Shown here piece by piece: positions 9,467 through 17,980 of a DNA stretch of 56,841 nucleotides. Both the position numbers and the translations under genes were made by a program. The DNA is taken from the NCBI RefSeq assembly GCF_001625325.1, contig NZ_JRQQ01000012.1, forward strand, positions 1 through 56,841. Reading direction: 5' to 3'. The notes under the pieces were generated by a model. The model made no database searches and was not told where the DNA came from. It saw only the letters and a list, made by a program, of their open reading frames with translations. This stretch comes from Croceicoccus estronivorus (GTDB lineage: Bacteria > Pseudomonadota > Alphaproteobacteria > Sphingomonadales > Sphingomonadaceae). Position 1 is the first letter of the stretch. The number at the start of each line of letters is the position of its first letter.

Positions 9467-10537
9467 TCAGACCTTGACGATACGGCAGGCCGGCACCGGA
9501 TGCTCATCCGCTTCGATCCAGCGCCACAGGCCGGTCCCCTGGCGATGCCCGGCAAGATCCACCCAGTTGCCATAGCCGGGATCTTTATCCGCGCAGACCA
9601 GAATCACGCTGCCATCATCCTCGTACTTCGCCTGCGAGTTATTCAGCCACACCTTCTGGTGCACATGATCGAGCGATTCCATCCACCAGTTGTCGACCTG
9701 GAAATTCCACATCCGGCAGTTTTTCGGCGGAGTGACTTCGATCACCAGAGCTTCGTCAGGAGCCAGATCGAAATAGATATGGCCATACCAGATCTTGGGA
9801 TCGCCTCCGGCCTTGTAGAAGACTGATTGATCCCCGTCGTAAATGCGATTGGGCTGGCTCTTGAACCATTCCGACCAGTCCGCGAATGTATTCGCCGTGC
9901 CGCGCACCCACGCCGCCGCGCCTTCAAGCTGGCCCTTGATCGCCTCAGGCGTCAACAGTGCCGGCGCAGCCGGCCCATCCCCGATCCGCTCGATATGAAA
10001 TTCGGCAGGGATCTGGGTCTTCTTGTCATCGAATGTCTGGCGGATGATGAGGAAGGTCGAATCCTGGTCCATCGGCAACCAGTTGCCCGGATGCTCCTGC
10101 GCACTGACAATAATCTCGAAGGTTCCGTCCGGGCCCAGTTCCACATCCGCAAATTCGATTTCCCCGGTAGAGCTCATCGTGCCATCGACTGCATAGCGGT
10201 TGGCCTTCGTCCCAAGGCTGAGATAGGGCACCGTTCCACGCTTGCCCCAGATGCGATATTCGCGATCGCCACGTACGACGACCTGCTGGTAGATGTTGTC
10301 CGGATTGTCGGCACCGATCTTGATCTTGTCGTCGGTGAGCTGAAAAATCCGTGGAAAATCGGGATCACCGGAATCCACCAGCATATTGAGCGCAGTGCGT
10401 GTCAGGCGGCTGAGGTAACGCAGCCCTTCTGCCTGGTCGAGCAGCGTTGTTGGGGTTTCCGGTCGCGCAAGCACTTCCCCGGCTTCCGCCAGCCGGGCAC
10501 AGAAATCACTCCATACGTCGCGCAATTGTTCGGTCAT
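9467..10537 (-). CDS. DUF1214 domain protein (paralogue 2)
   Basis: A 356-residue soluble protein, paralogous to the product of 3671-4747 across its full length. Shared blocks include QAEGLRYL, GDPDFPR, IGADNPDN, GTKANRYAVDG, STGE, NWLP, RQTF, and at the C-terminus 'WNF..DNWWMES', 'GNWVDLAGH' and 'HPVPACRI'. The start ATG is preceded by GGAGAGGAAGA. It is convergent with the MFS gene and its promoter lies in the 188 bp after the HAD gene. Function unknown; two copies bracketing a TonB receptor and MFS gene suggest both belong to one substrate system. Confidence 0.85.
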   Translation of the reverse strand: MTEQLRDVWSDFCARLAEAGEVLARPETPTTLLDQAEGLRYLSRLTRTALNMLVDSGDPDFPRIFQLTDDKIKIGADNPDNIYQQVVVRGDREYRIWGKRGTVPYLSLGTKANRYAVDGTMSSTGEIEFADVELGPDGTFEIIVSAQEHPGNWLPMDQDSTFLIIRQTFDDKKTQIPAEFHIERIGDGPAAPALLTPEAIKGQLEGAAAWVRGTANTFADWSEWFKSQPNRIYDGDQSVFYKAGGDPKIWYGHIYFDLAPDEALVIEVTPPKNCRMWNFQVDNWWMESLDHVHQKVWLNNSQAKYEDDGSVILVCADKDPGYGNWVDLAGHRQGTGLWRWIEADEHPVPACRIVKV

Positions 10538-10725
10538 TCTTCCTCTCCATCAAGCATCTCGCCGCCCATGCAGGACCGCATCAGGCACAGACAAGAGCCC
10601 CTCATACGATTGTGGCGGTCTTGCGAAATTTTGACAGCATCTTTCATTTTGCACGCCGTCCGATTCATTCAGGCGATCACGACCGAGACAGCATGCGCGC
10701 TCTTCAGCATGAAAATCCGACCTCG

Positions 10726-11499
10726 TCAGACCGAGCGGCGTTGCAATAACCAGTCCACCGCCGCAGCAAGGTCATCGGCAACTGCGTCCGGAGGAAGTCC
10801 GGCATCCCGTTCGGCTCCCTCCCGGTATTTACCCGTCCGTACGAGGACTCCCGACAGGCCGCACTTCATCGCGCCAATCACATCGGATTCCACATCATCT
10901 CCAATCATTACGGCCGCACCAGCAGGACAAGCCATGCTGGCAAGCGCGGATTCGAAGAAGTTTGGGGCAGGCTTGCCGAGCACTATCGGTTCCCGGCGAC
11001 TTGCGAAGGCCAATGCCGCGACGAATGGCCCGGCGTCGAGGCTGAGCTCGCCATCGACATCGCGAAAGCTCCGGTTATTCGCCAGGGCGAGAAACGCCGC
11101 ACCGCGATCAAGTGCACGAAATGCGGCATTGAGCGCCGCGTAGGAGAAACCTTCGCCAGCATCGCCAACAATCACAGCTTCTCTGTCGCCGGACGGGAGC
11201 CCGGCAAAGTCTTCTTCCAGAGAAGGGTGAATCAACAGGTGTGGGGCCAACCCCTCCTCTTCGATCAGGCGCCTTGCGGCCAAAGCCGGGGTAAAGAGCT
11301 CTTCTGCGGCCACGTCCACACCGATGTCCCGCAGCTTGCGCAGCAGTACCCGGTGCGGACTGCGGGTGGAATTGGTCAGAAAGCGGATGGCAATGCCTGC
11401 ATCGCGTAATCGACCTATGGCATCGACCGCACCCGGCAGTGGCCGATCACCGATGTAGACTACGCCACCGATATCGAGCAGCACGCCCTCTAGCTGCAT
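10726..11499 (-). CDS. HAD-IIA hydrolase, LHPP-like phosphatase
   Basis: A 257-residue protein of the HAD superfamily with a type IIA cap. Motif I is 'DIGGVVY' with the nucleophile Asp9. The second motif I aspartate of the classical DxD is replaced by Gly, as in the LHPP (phospholysine/phosphohistidine phosphatase) branch, which has Ser or Gly there. Motif II is 'LTNST' (Thr42), motif III Lys176 in 'VLGKPAPNFF', and motif IV 'IGDDVESD' (Asp201, Asp202, Asp206). Overall spacing also matches LHPP ('VGDAGEGFSY', 'LLIHPSLEEDF'). It probably dephosphorylates a small phosphorylated molecule or phosphoamino acid. There is no evident link to the catabolic genes around it. Confidence 0.85.
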   Translation of the reverse strand: MQLEGVLLDIGGVVYIGDRPLPGAVDAIGRLRDAGIAIRFLTNSTRSPHRVLLRKLRDIGVDVAAEELFTPALAARRLIEEEGLAPHLLIHPSLEEDFAGLPSGDREAVIVGDAGEGFSYAALNAAFRALDRGAAFLALANNRSFRDVDGELSLDAGPFVAALAFASRREPIVLGKPAPNFFESALASMACPAGAAVMIGDDVESDVIGAMKCGLSGVLVRTGKYREGAERDAGLPPDAVADDLAAAVDWLLQRRSV

Positions 11500-11614
11500 G
11501 CGCCAAGTCCCATGTTTGCGTGAAACGACGACATTCTAAAACAAGGCTTGCCCGATCGCAAAGCGCCAAACGAAATATGCAAATACCCACCCTCGCCGGG
11601 GGGCAGCGCCTGAA

Positions 11615-12259
11615 TCACCAGGCGGGGCGCGCAGCCATCACCATATCCACGGTGCGGTCGGCATATTTGCGCAACCTGTCGGCGGACAATCTGCCGTTGG
11701 GCATTTCATGGAGATGATATCCGCTGATTGCCGCAACCACCATCCGCGCGACGCCCTGCGCATCCTCCACCCGCGTGCCATCCGACCTCCCCGCAGCAGC
11801 CAGATCGGCGGCAATGACCTCGACCATATGGCCATAACCTATGTCGGAAACCGTTTTGGCCAGTTCCGGAAAACGATGCCTGACAGATAGCAGTACGCGC
11901 TGAAACATCAGGATATCAGGCCGCATCAAGGCGTCAGCCAAAGTGCGGGCATAGTGACGAAGCCGCTGGCCTATATCGTCGTGTGCGGGATCGGTTCGCT
12001 TGCCCCCTTCCGTCGACCATTCGGCGATTGCATCGTGAACAACGGCGGCGAACAGTTCTTCTTTCGAAGAATGGCGAGCATAGAGCGTGCCCTTCGAAAT
12101 ACCCACGGCACTTGCCACCTGCTCCATCGAAACCGGATCAAAGCCTTCCGCCAGAAACAGTTCGCGAGCCGTCTGGAGGATCACACGATCAATTGCGCTG
12201 GCCCGCGCGGCGCTGGGTCGACCACGCTTGGGTTCCAATATGACGGAAGTTGCAGCCAT
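11615..12259 (-). CDS. TetR-family regulator
   Basis: A 214-residue protein with a basic N-terminus (PKRGRPSAARAS) followed by a TetR helix-turn-helix, 'VSMEQVASAVGISKGTLYARHSSKEELF', around residues 42-70. The C-terminal ligand domain is of the TetR_C type ('MFQRVLLSVRHRFPELA'). It is transcribed divergently from the Baeyer-Villiger monooxygenase at 12469 across a 209-bp gap, which makes it the likely repressor of that gene. I could not identify a convincing palindrome in that gap. Confidence 0.88.
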   Translation of the reverse strand: MAATSVILEPKRGRPSAARASAIDRVILQTARELFLAEGFDPVSMEQVASAVGISKGTLYARHSSKEELFAAVVHDAIAEWSTEGGKRTDPAHDDIGQRLRHYARTLADALMRPDILMFQRVLLSVRHRFPELAKTVSDIGYGHMVEVIAADLAAAGRSDGTRVEDAQGVARMVVAAISGYHLHEMPNGRLSADRLRKYADRTVDMVMAARPAW

Positions 12260-12468
12260 GCCTTCTTTCTACAGAGCTGTGATTCAAGGGCAATAGAAGG
12301 GCCAGGCCCGGCGTATCATGCCCAGAGGCACATTTCCGGCTCACACATACCGTTGCACCTGCACATTCGAAACCTGAGATCAGGGCGCGAATAATCAGTT
12401 CTTGAAACTTGGGCGAATGAATGTGAGTGCATACTAACTAAAAACAACTGCCAGATTCGGGATGCCTT

Positions 12469-14400
12469 ATGACCACCACCAAGAGACTGATGGATTCCTT
12501 GAACACTCTCCCCCTCAGCAACAGCCCGGAACTTGCTGCTGCGCTGGCAGAGGCCAACGAACCCACTTTGCTGGCCGCATATGTCCACCTGTCGCACGAT
12601 ACCGATCTGCTTGAGCGCTTCGCTCCTCACATAAAGCCTGCTTTTTCGGGGCTTCCAACCGTCATCCCGGGGGAACTGACCAAAGAACTGCGCGGCAAGA
12701 TGCATCACCTGCTCACCACAGGCGAAGGGCTCCACAAGGACATGCCCGCCGATGATCTGATCCAGCAGATCATGTCGGTCACCGTCGGTGAGAAGGTCGA
12801 GGACGAATTCGTCGATCTCGTCTTCGATCAATGCGGATTCCGCCCGTGGATCGACCGCTCCAGAATAGAAGGCCGGGTTCAGCCGCCAGCCGATTTCAAG
12901 GTACTCGTGATCGGGGCCGGCCTTACCGGGATGGAAGCCGCGATGAAGCTCCGCGAGGCTGGCTATGACCACGTGGTGATCGAAAAGAACCCCGAAGTCG
13001 GCGGTACATGGTGGGAAAATCGCTATCCTGGCGTAGGCGTCGATACCCCCAGTCACTTCTACAGCTTCAGTTGGGAAATCTGGCCGGACTGGAGCACATA
13101 TCACCCGTCGGGCTCCGACATGCTGCGTTACATGCTGGAAGTGGCCGACAAGTACAACTTGCGGGAAAAAATGCGCTTCAACACCACCGTTGAAACGCTG
13201 GTATATGATGAAAAGGCCGGCACCTGGACGGTGACCGTACGCAATCAGGACGGTTCGACCGAGGATATCGTCGCCAACGCAGTCATCAATGGGCACGGCC
13301 CGGTCAATCGCTTCCGGTGGCCGGATATTCCGGGCTTGCAGGATTTCAAAGGGCCTGTCGTCCATACCGCTGCGTGGCCCAAGGATCTGGACGTTTCCGG
13401 AAAACGAGTGGCCGTCATCGGCACCGGAGCGAGCTCCGCCCAGCTTGTCGGCGCGATCGCACCGCAGGTCGCGGATATGAAGGTTTACCAGCGCACCAAG
13501 CACTGGGTGATCCATAACCGCGAAGTCGCCGACGATGTGACCGATGGCATGAAGTGGGCCCTGGTCAACATTCCGACATTCCTCGAATGGTTCCGTTTTC
13601 GCGTCTATTGGAATGCAGCGGACGGGCTGTTCGAAAACGTCCTGAGAGACCCTGCCTATGCAGGAAACGATCTGGCGGTTTCGGCATCCAATGAGGCGAT
13701 CCGGCAGTTCGCGCTAAGCCATATTCAAGCCAAGTTTGCCGGGCGACCGGACCTGATCGAGAAATTAACCCCGGATTTCCCGATCTTTTCCAAGCGCATC
13801 ATACTCGACAATGGCTGGCTCGACGCGCTCCTGAACGATAATGTTCATCTCGAAACGAATGGGGTCGCCCGTATTCTTCCGAATGGCGTGGAAGGCAAGA
13901 ATGGCGATTTCTACGAATGCGACATCATCGTTTGCGCCACCGGGTTCGAGGTTGCCCGGATGATCGGCAACCTGACTATCAAGGGAATTGGCGGCCGCGA
14001 CCTTGGCGAAGAATGGGGCGAAGAAGATCCACGTTCCTACATGGGCATGGTCATGCCGGGCTATCCGAACCTGTTCTGGACTGTCGGGCCCAACAGCGCA
14101 CCCAATCATGCCGCTGGTCAGAATCTCATTTCGGAATGCCAGGTGAACTGGATCATCGAAGCCCTGGACCGTGTAATCGAAGCTGGCGCGAAGTCATTCG
14201 AAGTGAAGCAGGAAACCTTCGACGCATGGAACCGTAAAGTCGAAGAACGCATGCCGCAGATGATCTGGTCCCATCCCAAAGCCAACAGCTACTACAACAA
14301 TTCCAAGGGACGAGTCTTTCTGTCCTGGCCATGGCGGCTGGTCGATTTCTACGTCGAAACCCGCAAGCCAGAGGAAGGCAGCTATACCTTGCACAGCTAA
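12469..14400 (+). CDS. Baeyer-Villiger monooxygenase, HAPMO-like with long N-terminal extension
   Basis: A 643-residue flavoprotein. A helical N-terminal extension of about 140 residues precedes the FAD Rossmann motif GAGLTG (149-154). The type I BVMO fingerprint F-x-G-x3-H-x3-W-P is complete at residues 293-304 (Phe293, Gly295, His299, Trp303, Pro304). A second dinucleotide motif GTGASS (318-323) binds NADPH. Length and extension match the 4-hydroxyacetophenone monooxygenase type rather than the 500-residue cyclohexanone type. It inserts oxygen next to a ketone to give an ester or lactone, using NADPH and O2 in the cytosol. The convergent gene at 14494 encodes an esterase of the kind that would hydrolyse the product. 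The ketone substrate is unknown; a steroid or its degradation intermediate is plausible from context. Confidence 0.93.
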   Translation: MTTTKRLMDSLNTLPLSNSPELAAALAEANEPTLLAAYVHLSHDTDLLERFAPHIKPAFSGLPTVIPGELTKELRGKMHHLLTTGEGLHKDMPADDLIQQIMSVTVGEKVEDEFVDLVFDQCGFRPWIDRSRIEGRVQPPADFKVLVIGAGLTGMEAAMKLREAGYDHVVIEKNPEVGGTWWENRYPGVGVDTPSHFYSFSWEIWPDWSTYHPSGSDMLRYMLEVADKYNLREKMRFNTTVETLVYDEKAGTWTVTVRNQDGSTEDIVANAVINGHGPVNRFRWPDIPGLQDFKGPVVHTAAWPKDLDVSGKRVAVIGTGASSAQLVGAIAPQVADMKVYQRTKHWVIHNREVADDVTDGMKWALVNIPTFLEWFRFRVYWNAADGLFENVLRDPAYAGNDLAVSASNEAIRQFALSHIQAKFAGRPDLIEKLTPDFPIFSKRIILDNGWLDALLNDNVHLETNGVARILPNGVEGKNGDFYECDIIVCATGFEVARMIGNLTIKGIGGRDLGEEWGEEDPRSYMGMVMPGYPNLFWTVGPNSAPNHAAGQNLISECQVNWIIEALDRVIEAGAKSFEVKQETFDAWNRKVEERMPQMIWSHPKANSYYNNSKGRVFLSWPWRLVDFYVETRKPEEGSYTLHS

Positions 14401-14445
14401 GGTTGCCCGAACGGGAGCGGATTCCCGACCTGTTCGAAAGCAGGT

Positions 14446-14475
14446 GTGGCCACCCACAATCCAGCGGGTGGCCAC
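14446..14475. terminator. Bidirectional hairpin between BVMO and esterase
   Basis: A perfect 10-bp inverted repeat, GTGGCCACCC (14446-14455) and GGGTGGCCAC (14466-14475), with a 10-base loop sits midway between two convergent stop codons. A short T/A stretch follows. It can serve both genes as a terminator. Confidence 0.65.
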
Positions 14476-14493
14476 TATTAAGTGCATTCCGTG

Positions 14494-15432
14494 TCAGCTG
14501 CTGAAGTGCGCCTTCAGAAATTGCGCCGCGTCGTTGAGAACGTCTCGTGCGCCGGGGAGGAACCCCACCCATGAGGCAAACCCGTGGACCATGCCCGGAT
14601 AACGCTTGGCGATCACTTCCACACCTTCCTCAGCCAGACGGGCTGCAAACGCCTCTGCATCGTCGCGCGATGGGTCGCACTCCGCAGTGGCAACGAAGCA
14701 CGGAGGAAACCCTGCCAGTGTTTCAGCCAAAACAGGCGATGCCTGGGGATCGACCTTTTGTGTGCCAGGGTCCGCGAGATATTGTTCCCAGAACCAGGCA
14801 ACGTCATCCTGTGTCAGGATCGGGCCCTGCGCGAATTCGCGTGAGGAGGCCGTTTCCGCGAAGGGGTAAGTGCATGGCCCGTAAATGTCGATGACAGCCC
14901 GGAGTGCCGGCCCGTCATGATCCCGGGCGCGCAAGGCGGCGGCACAGGCAAGATTGCCACCCGCGCTATCGCCCGCCAGAGCGATGCGCGACACATCGCC
15001 GCCCAGTTCGCCTCCGTTTTCCGCCACCCATTCCAGAGCCGCATAGGTATCGTCCGGGGCGGCCGGAAAGGGATGTTCAGGCGCCAGTCGATAATCGACG
15101 GAGATGAGCAACGTACCGGCCCAGGCACAAAGCGCGCGGGCGATCATATCCTGTGTATCGAGGTCTCCGACCACATAACCACCACCATGCATATAGAGTG
15201 TAACCGGGAAAGGCCCCTGCCCTAACGGCGTGTAAATGCGGATTGGCAAAGCACCGCCCGGCCCCGGTATCGTCCGATCTTCCACCACTGACACTATCGC
15301 ATCTTGCGCCGGAGGAATGGCAATGGAACTATCACGGACAGATTGACGCAGTGTATCGAGCGGAACATTGCGAACGCCCGGCCATGGCGGCGCGGCGCCA
15401 AGCATGGCATCTATTTGAGGATCGATCGGCAT
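14494..15432 (-). CDS. Alpha/beta hydrolase, HSL-family esterase
   Basis: A 312-residue hormone-sensitive-lipase-type esterase. The oxyanion motif HGGG is at residues 82-85, the nucleophile Ser156 in GDSAG, and the likely acid and base are Asp253 ('ECDPSRDDAE') and His283 ('GMVHGF'). 'SVDYRLAPEHPFPAA' is a family hallmark. The start chosen is ATG at 15432; an in-frame TTG seven codons upstream (15453) lacks a ribosome site. It is convergent with the BVMO at 12469 and divergent from the oxidoreductase at 15581. Together with the BVMO it would form a ketone-to-ester-to-alcohol plus acid pair; that pairing is an inference. Confidence 0.9.
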   Translation of the reverse strand: MPIDPQIDAMLGAAPPWPGVRNVPLDTLRQSVRDSSIAIPPAQDAIVSVVEDRTIPGPGGALPIRIYTPLGQGPFPVTLYMHGGGYVVGDLDTQDMIARALCAWAGTLLISVDYRLAPEHPFPAAPDDTYAALEWVAENGGELGGDVSRIALAGDSAGGNLACAAALRARDHDGPALRAVIDIYGPCTYPFAETASSREFAQGPILTQDDVAWFWEQYLADPGTQKVDPQASPVLAETLAGFPPCFVATAECDPSRDDAEAFAARLAEEGVEVIAKRYPGMVHGFASWVGFLPGARDVLNDAAQFLKAHFSS

Positions 15433-15503
15433 GCTGGAACGGGCCCCTCTCAAAGTTAGCTGGCGGTATAAACGATACCTTCCGAATGCTCGGAGAGGCG
15501 TTC

Positions 15504-15540
15504 AACCATATAAATAAGTGTTTACCCACTTTCATAGGTT
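15504..15540. promoter_or_regulatory. Imperfect dyad in divergent promoter region
   Basis: An inner inverted repeat AAGTG-N6-CACTT (15516-15531) lies within an outer AACC/GGTT pair (15504-15507 and 15537-15540). It is located between the divergent esterase and quinone oxidoreductase genes, so it could be one operator controlling both. The cognate regulator is not obvious. Confidence 0.4.
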
Positions 15541-15580
15541 GATTAGATTTTCAGTCAATCGGCGACAAGGAGACAACAAC

Positions 15581-16570
15581 ATGAGAGCGATGGTCCTGGA
15601 TGATTTCGGCGGCCCGGAAGTGCTGCATATGGCGGAGATAGAGCGGCCTGCGGCAAGTCCTGGCAATGTCATCGTGCAGGTCGCCTATGCCGCCGTGAAT
15701 CCTGCCGACTGGAAAGCGCGCGAAGGCTGGCTCTCGCGCTACTTTCAATACACGTTCCCGTTTGTCGTCGGGTTCGATTCTGCCGGCGTGATTGCGGAAG
15801 TGGGCGAAGGGGTCGAAGGCCTGGCGGTCGGCGATCGCGTCGTCACACCCGGCAACCAGGGTTTGGGCGAGCGCGGATCATACGCGGAATTCGTACGAGC
15901 CGACGCCGAACGTGTGGTGAAGTTGCCCGATCATGTAAGTCTCAGCGATGCAGCCACCCTGCCCACTGCGGGAATGACCGCATGGGAAGCGACTTTCGAC
16001 GTCGGGCAGGCGGCTCCGGGCAAGACTGTCGTTGTGAACGGCGGCGCGGGAGGCACTGGCAGCTTTGCCATTCAACTTGCCAAAATGGCCGGAGCCAGCG
16101 TGGCCACAACCTGCAGCGCGCATAACTTCGACTATGTAACCAGGCTGGGTGCCGATCATCCGATCGATTACAGGCAGGGCAACGTTTACGACAGCATCCG
16201 GGAATGGGCCCCTAATGGGGTAGATCTGGTAGTGGACACTGTCGGTCAGGGCACGTTCGTCGATGTCGTGGATGTCATGAAGCGGGGCGGCATCGTGGCA
16301 CCGATCGGAACACTGATCCCTGATGAACCTGCAATCGACCCGGCCCGTGCCGCCGCCGCTGGCGTCAGCGTGATTCCAACCATCTCACAATTCCCCAATC
16401 AACCACGGCAATTGCGTGCTCTGGTCGATGCGCTTGCCGCAGGTAAAATCAGCGTCCCCGATCAAACTGTGATGCCTCTCGCAGAAGCTGCGGAGGCCCA
16501 TCGCCTTGTGCAAGCGGGGCATGTGCGCGGGAAGATACTTCTCGTCGTTGACGAGAGCTTGGGACAATGA
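15581..16570 (+). CDS. NADPH:quinone oxidoreductase-like MDR protein
   Basis: A 329-residue medium-chain dehydrogenase/reductase of the zinc-free quinone oxidoreductase branch. It has 'NPADWKAREG', 'GFDSAGVI' and the NADP-binding 'NGGAGGTGSFAIQLAK' near residues 148-163, and none of the usual catalytic zinc cysteines. The start ATG at 15581 is preceded by AAGGAG at 8 nt, so an upstream in-frame ATG at 15518 is unlikely. It would reduce a quinone, enone or activated double bond with NADPH. It faces the esterase gene across a shared promoter region. Confidence 0.87.
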   Translation: MRAMVLDDFGGPEVLHMAEIERPAASPGNVIVQVAYAAVNPADWKAREGWLSRYFQYTFPFVVGFDSAGVIAEVGEGVEGLAVGDRVVTPGNQGLGERGSYAEFVRADAERVVKLPDHVSLSDAATLPTAGMTAWEATFDVGQAAPGKTVVVNGGAGGTGSFAIQLAKMAGASVATTCSAHNFDYVTRLGADHPIDYRQGNVYDSIREWAPNGVDLVVDTVGQGTFVDVVDVMKRGGIVAPIGTLIPDEPAIDPARAAAAGVSVIPTISQFPNQPRQLRALVDALAAGKISVPDQTVMPLAEAAEAHRLVQAGHVRGKILLVVDESLGQ

Positions 16571-16784
16571 CAGCTCGGCTATCTGGTTCGACGTTCTAAA
16601 GGTGGCTGAAAACCCAACGAAGGCCCGCTTGCCTCACCGGTTCATTAGCGTATGCTCAGATATCCGGATAACCGGAAAAAAGCTCGCCTTGGGCCCGCAT
16701 CACCCATTTGGGTTATGCGCGGGTAAAACGGCGGGGATAGTGTGCCCGAGTCAATAGCGGCCACCGGGCCAGGGAGAGCACTGC

Positions 16785-17951
16785 ATGAAATTCTCGATTA
16801 TTTACGAAGCGCAGATGGTTGATACCTCGCGCGAAAACGAACAGGCTGTTTTTCAGCAGATCGTCGAGCAGGCGAAACTCGCTGAAGAAATGGATTTCGA
16901 CTGCATCTGGTGCGTCGAACACACTGCCCTGACCCAGTACGCGCACATGTCGGCGCCGGAAACCGTTCTGGCGTTTATCGCCGGTGCGACCAGCCGCATT
17001 CACGTTGGCCATGGCGTCGTCTGCCTGCCGCCTGCGATGAATCACCCCGTCAAGGTCGCTGAACGCATCGCCACGCTCGACATCCTTTCAAAGGGACGTC
17101 TGCATTTCGGCGTCGGCAAGGGCGGTACGCAGCAGGAAGCCGGGACGTTCGGCTACAACCTGGATGAACTCCAGCCGATGATCGACGAAAGCATGTACCT
17201 GATCCCCAAGATCATGGTGCAGGACGAAATCGAACACGAAGGCACCTACATCCAGATCCCGAAGCGTCCGATCCATCCCAAGCCCTATCAGGATCCGCAT
17301 CCGCCGATGTACATGGCCTGCACCCGGGAACACACGCTGGTGGCCGCCGGTTCGCGCGGCATCGGCGCTCTCGTACTTGGCTTCTCGGGCCCGGATGAAA
17401 TCGCGAAGAAGAATGCGATCTATCGTGACGCTTTCCGCAATCGCAAGGCAGAAGACCAGGTCGGTTTCCGCCCGACCGAGCACCTCGCCGCACTGTGCGC
17501 CGCCACGGTCCTGGACGATCGCGAAACTGCCCGCAAGATCGGCCTGCGCGGCCAGCGCTTCTTCGCGGAATCGATCGCCTACTGGTATCAGGGCGGCCCG
17601 AAGCCGACGATCGACGAAAACATGACGGCCGAGGAACAGGAAGCCATCCTCGAGAAGGAAAAGCAGCAGACGGTTGCCTATCTTTCCGAAGAAGCCATTC
17701 CCGTCGGCGATCACCACCTGTCGAACTACAATATTGCACAGGACGCCTACGGTACACCGGAAGATTGCATCCGCTACGTTCAGCGCCTGATCGACGCTGG
17801 AGCCGACGAAATCCTGTTCATGTTCCAGATGGGTGGCATTCCGCATGACGTGATCATGGAAACGATCCGCAACATCGGCGAGAAGGTCATCCCGCATTTC
17901 CGTGGCGAAAAGGCTGCGGAAAAGCAGGCTGAAATCGCCGGGGCTAGCTGA
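16785..17951 (+). CDS. LLM-class flavin-dependent oxidoreductase
   Basis: A 388-residue bacterial-luciferase-like TIM-barrel protein. It shows 'AEEMDFDCIWCVEHTALTQYAHMSAPETVLAFIA', 'RIHVGHGVVCLPPAMNHPVKVAERIATLDILSKGR' and a 'GVGKGGTQQEAGTFG' loop, all typical for the family. Such enzymes use FMNH2 (with a partner reductase) or F420 to oxygenate or reduce a substrate. The start ATG has GGGAGAGCA upstream. A LuxR-type regulator begins 29 bp downstream in the same direction, so the two probably form a transcription unit. The substrate is not readable. Confidence 0.85.
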   Translation: MKFSIIYEAQMVDTSRENEQAVFQQIVEQAKLAEEMDFDCIWCVEHTALTQYAHMSAPETVLAFIAGATSRIHVGHGVVCLPPAMNHPVKVAERIATLDILSKGRLHFGVGKGGTQQEAGTFGYNLDELQPMIDESMYLIPKIMVQDEIEHEGTYIQIPKRPIHPKPYQDPHPPMYMACTREHTLVAAGSRGIGALVLGFSGPDEIAKKNAIYRDAFRNRKAEDQVGFRPTEHLAALCAATVLDDRETARKIGLRGQRFFAESIAYWYQGGPKPTIDENMTAEEQEAILEKEKQQTVAYLSEEAIPVGDHHLSNYNIAQDAYGTPEDCIRYVQRLIDAGADEILFMFQMGGIPHDVIMETIRNIGEKVIPHFRGEKAAEKQAEIAGAS

Positions 17952-17980
17952 ATCCAGAAAAATGCGCTTATGGGTTGGGG

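Noticed and set aside
9827-11143. A 438-codon plus-strand frame opposite DUF1214 and HAD genes
   Set aside because: It crosses two genes and their intergenic gap and has no recognisable domain.
12316-13515. A 399-codon minus-strand frame opposite the BVMO
   Set aside because: It is a shadow of the BVMO coding strand; the BVMO motifs are complete on the plus strand.
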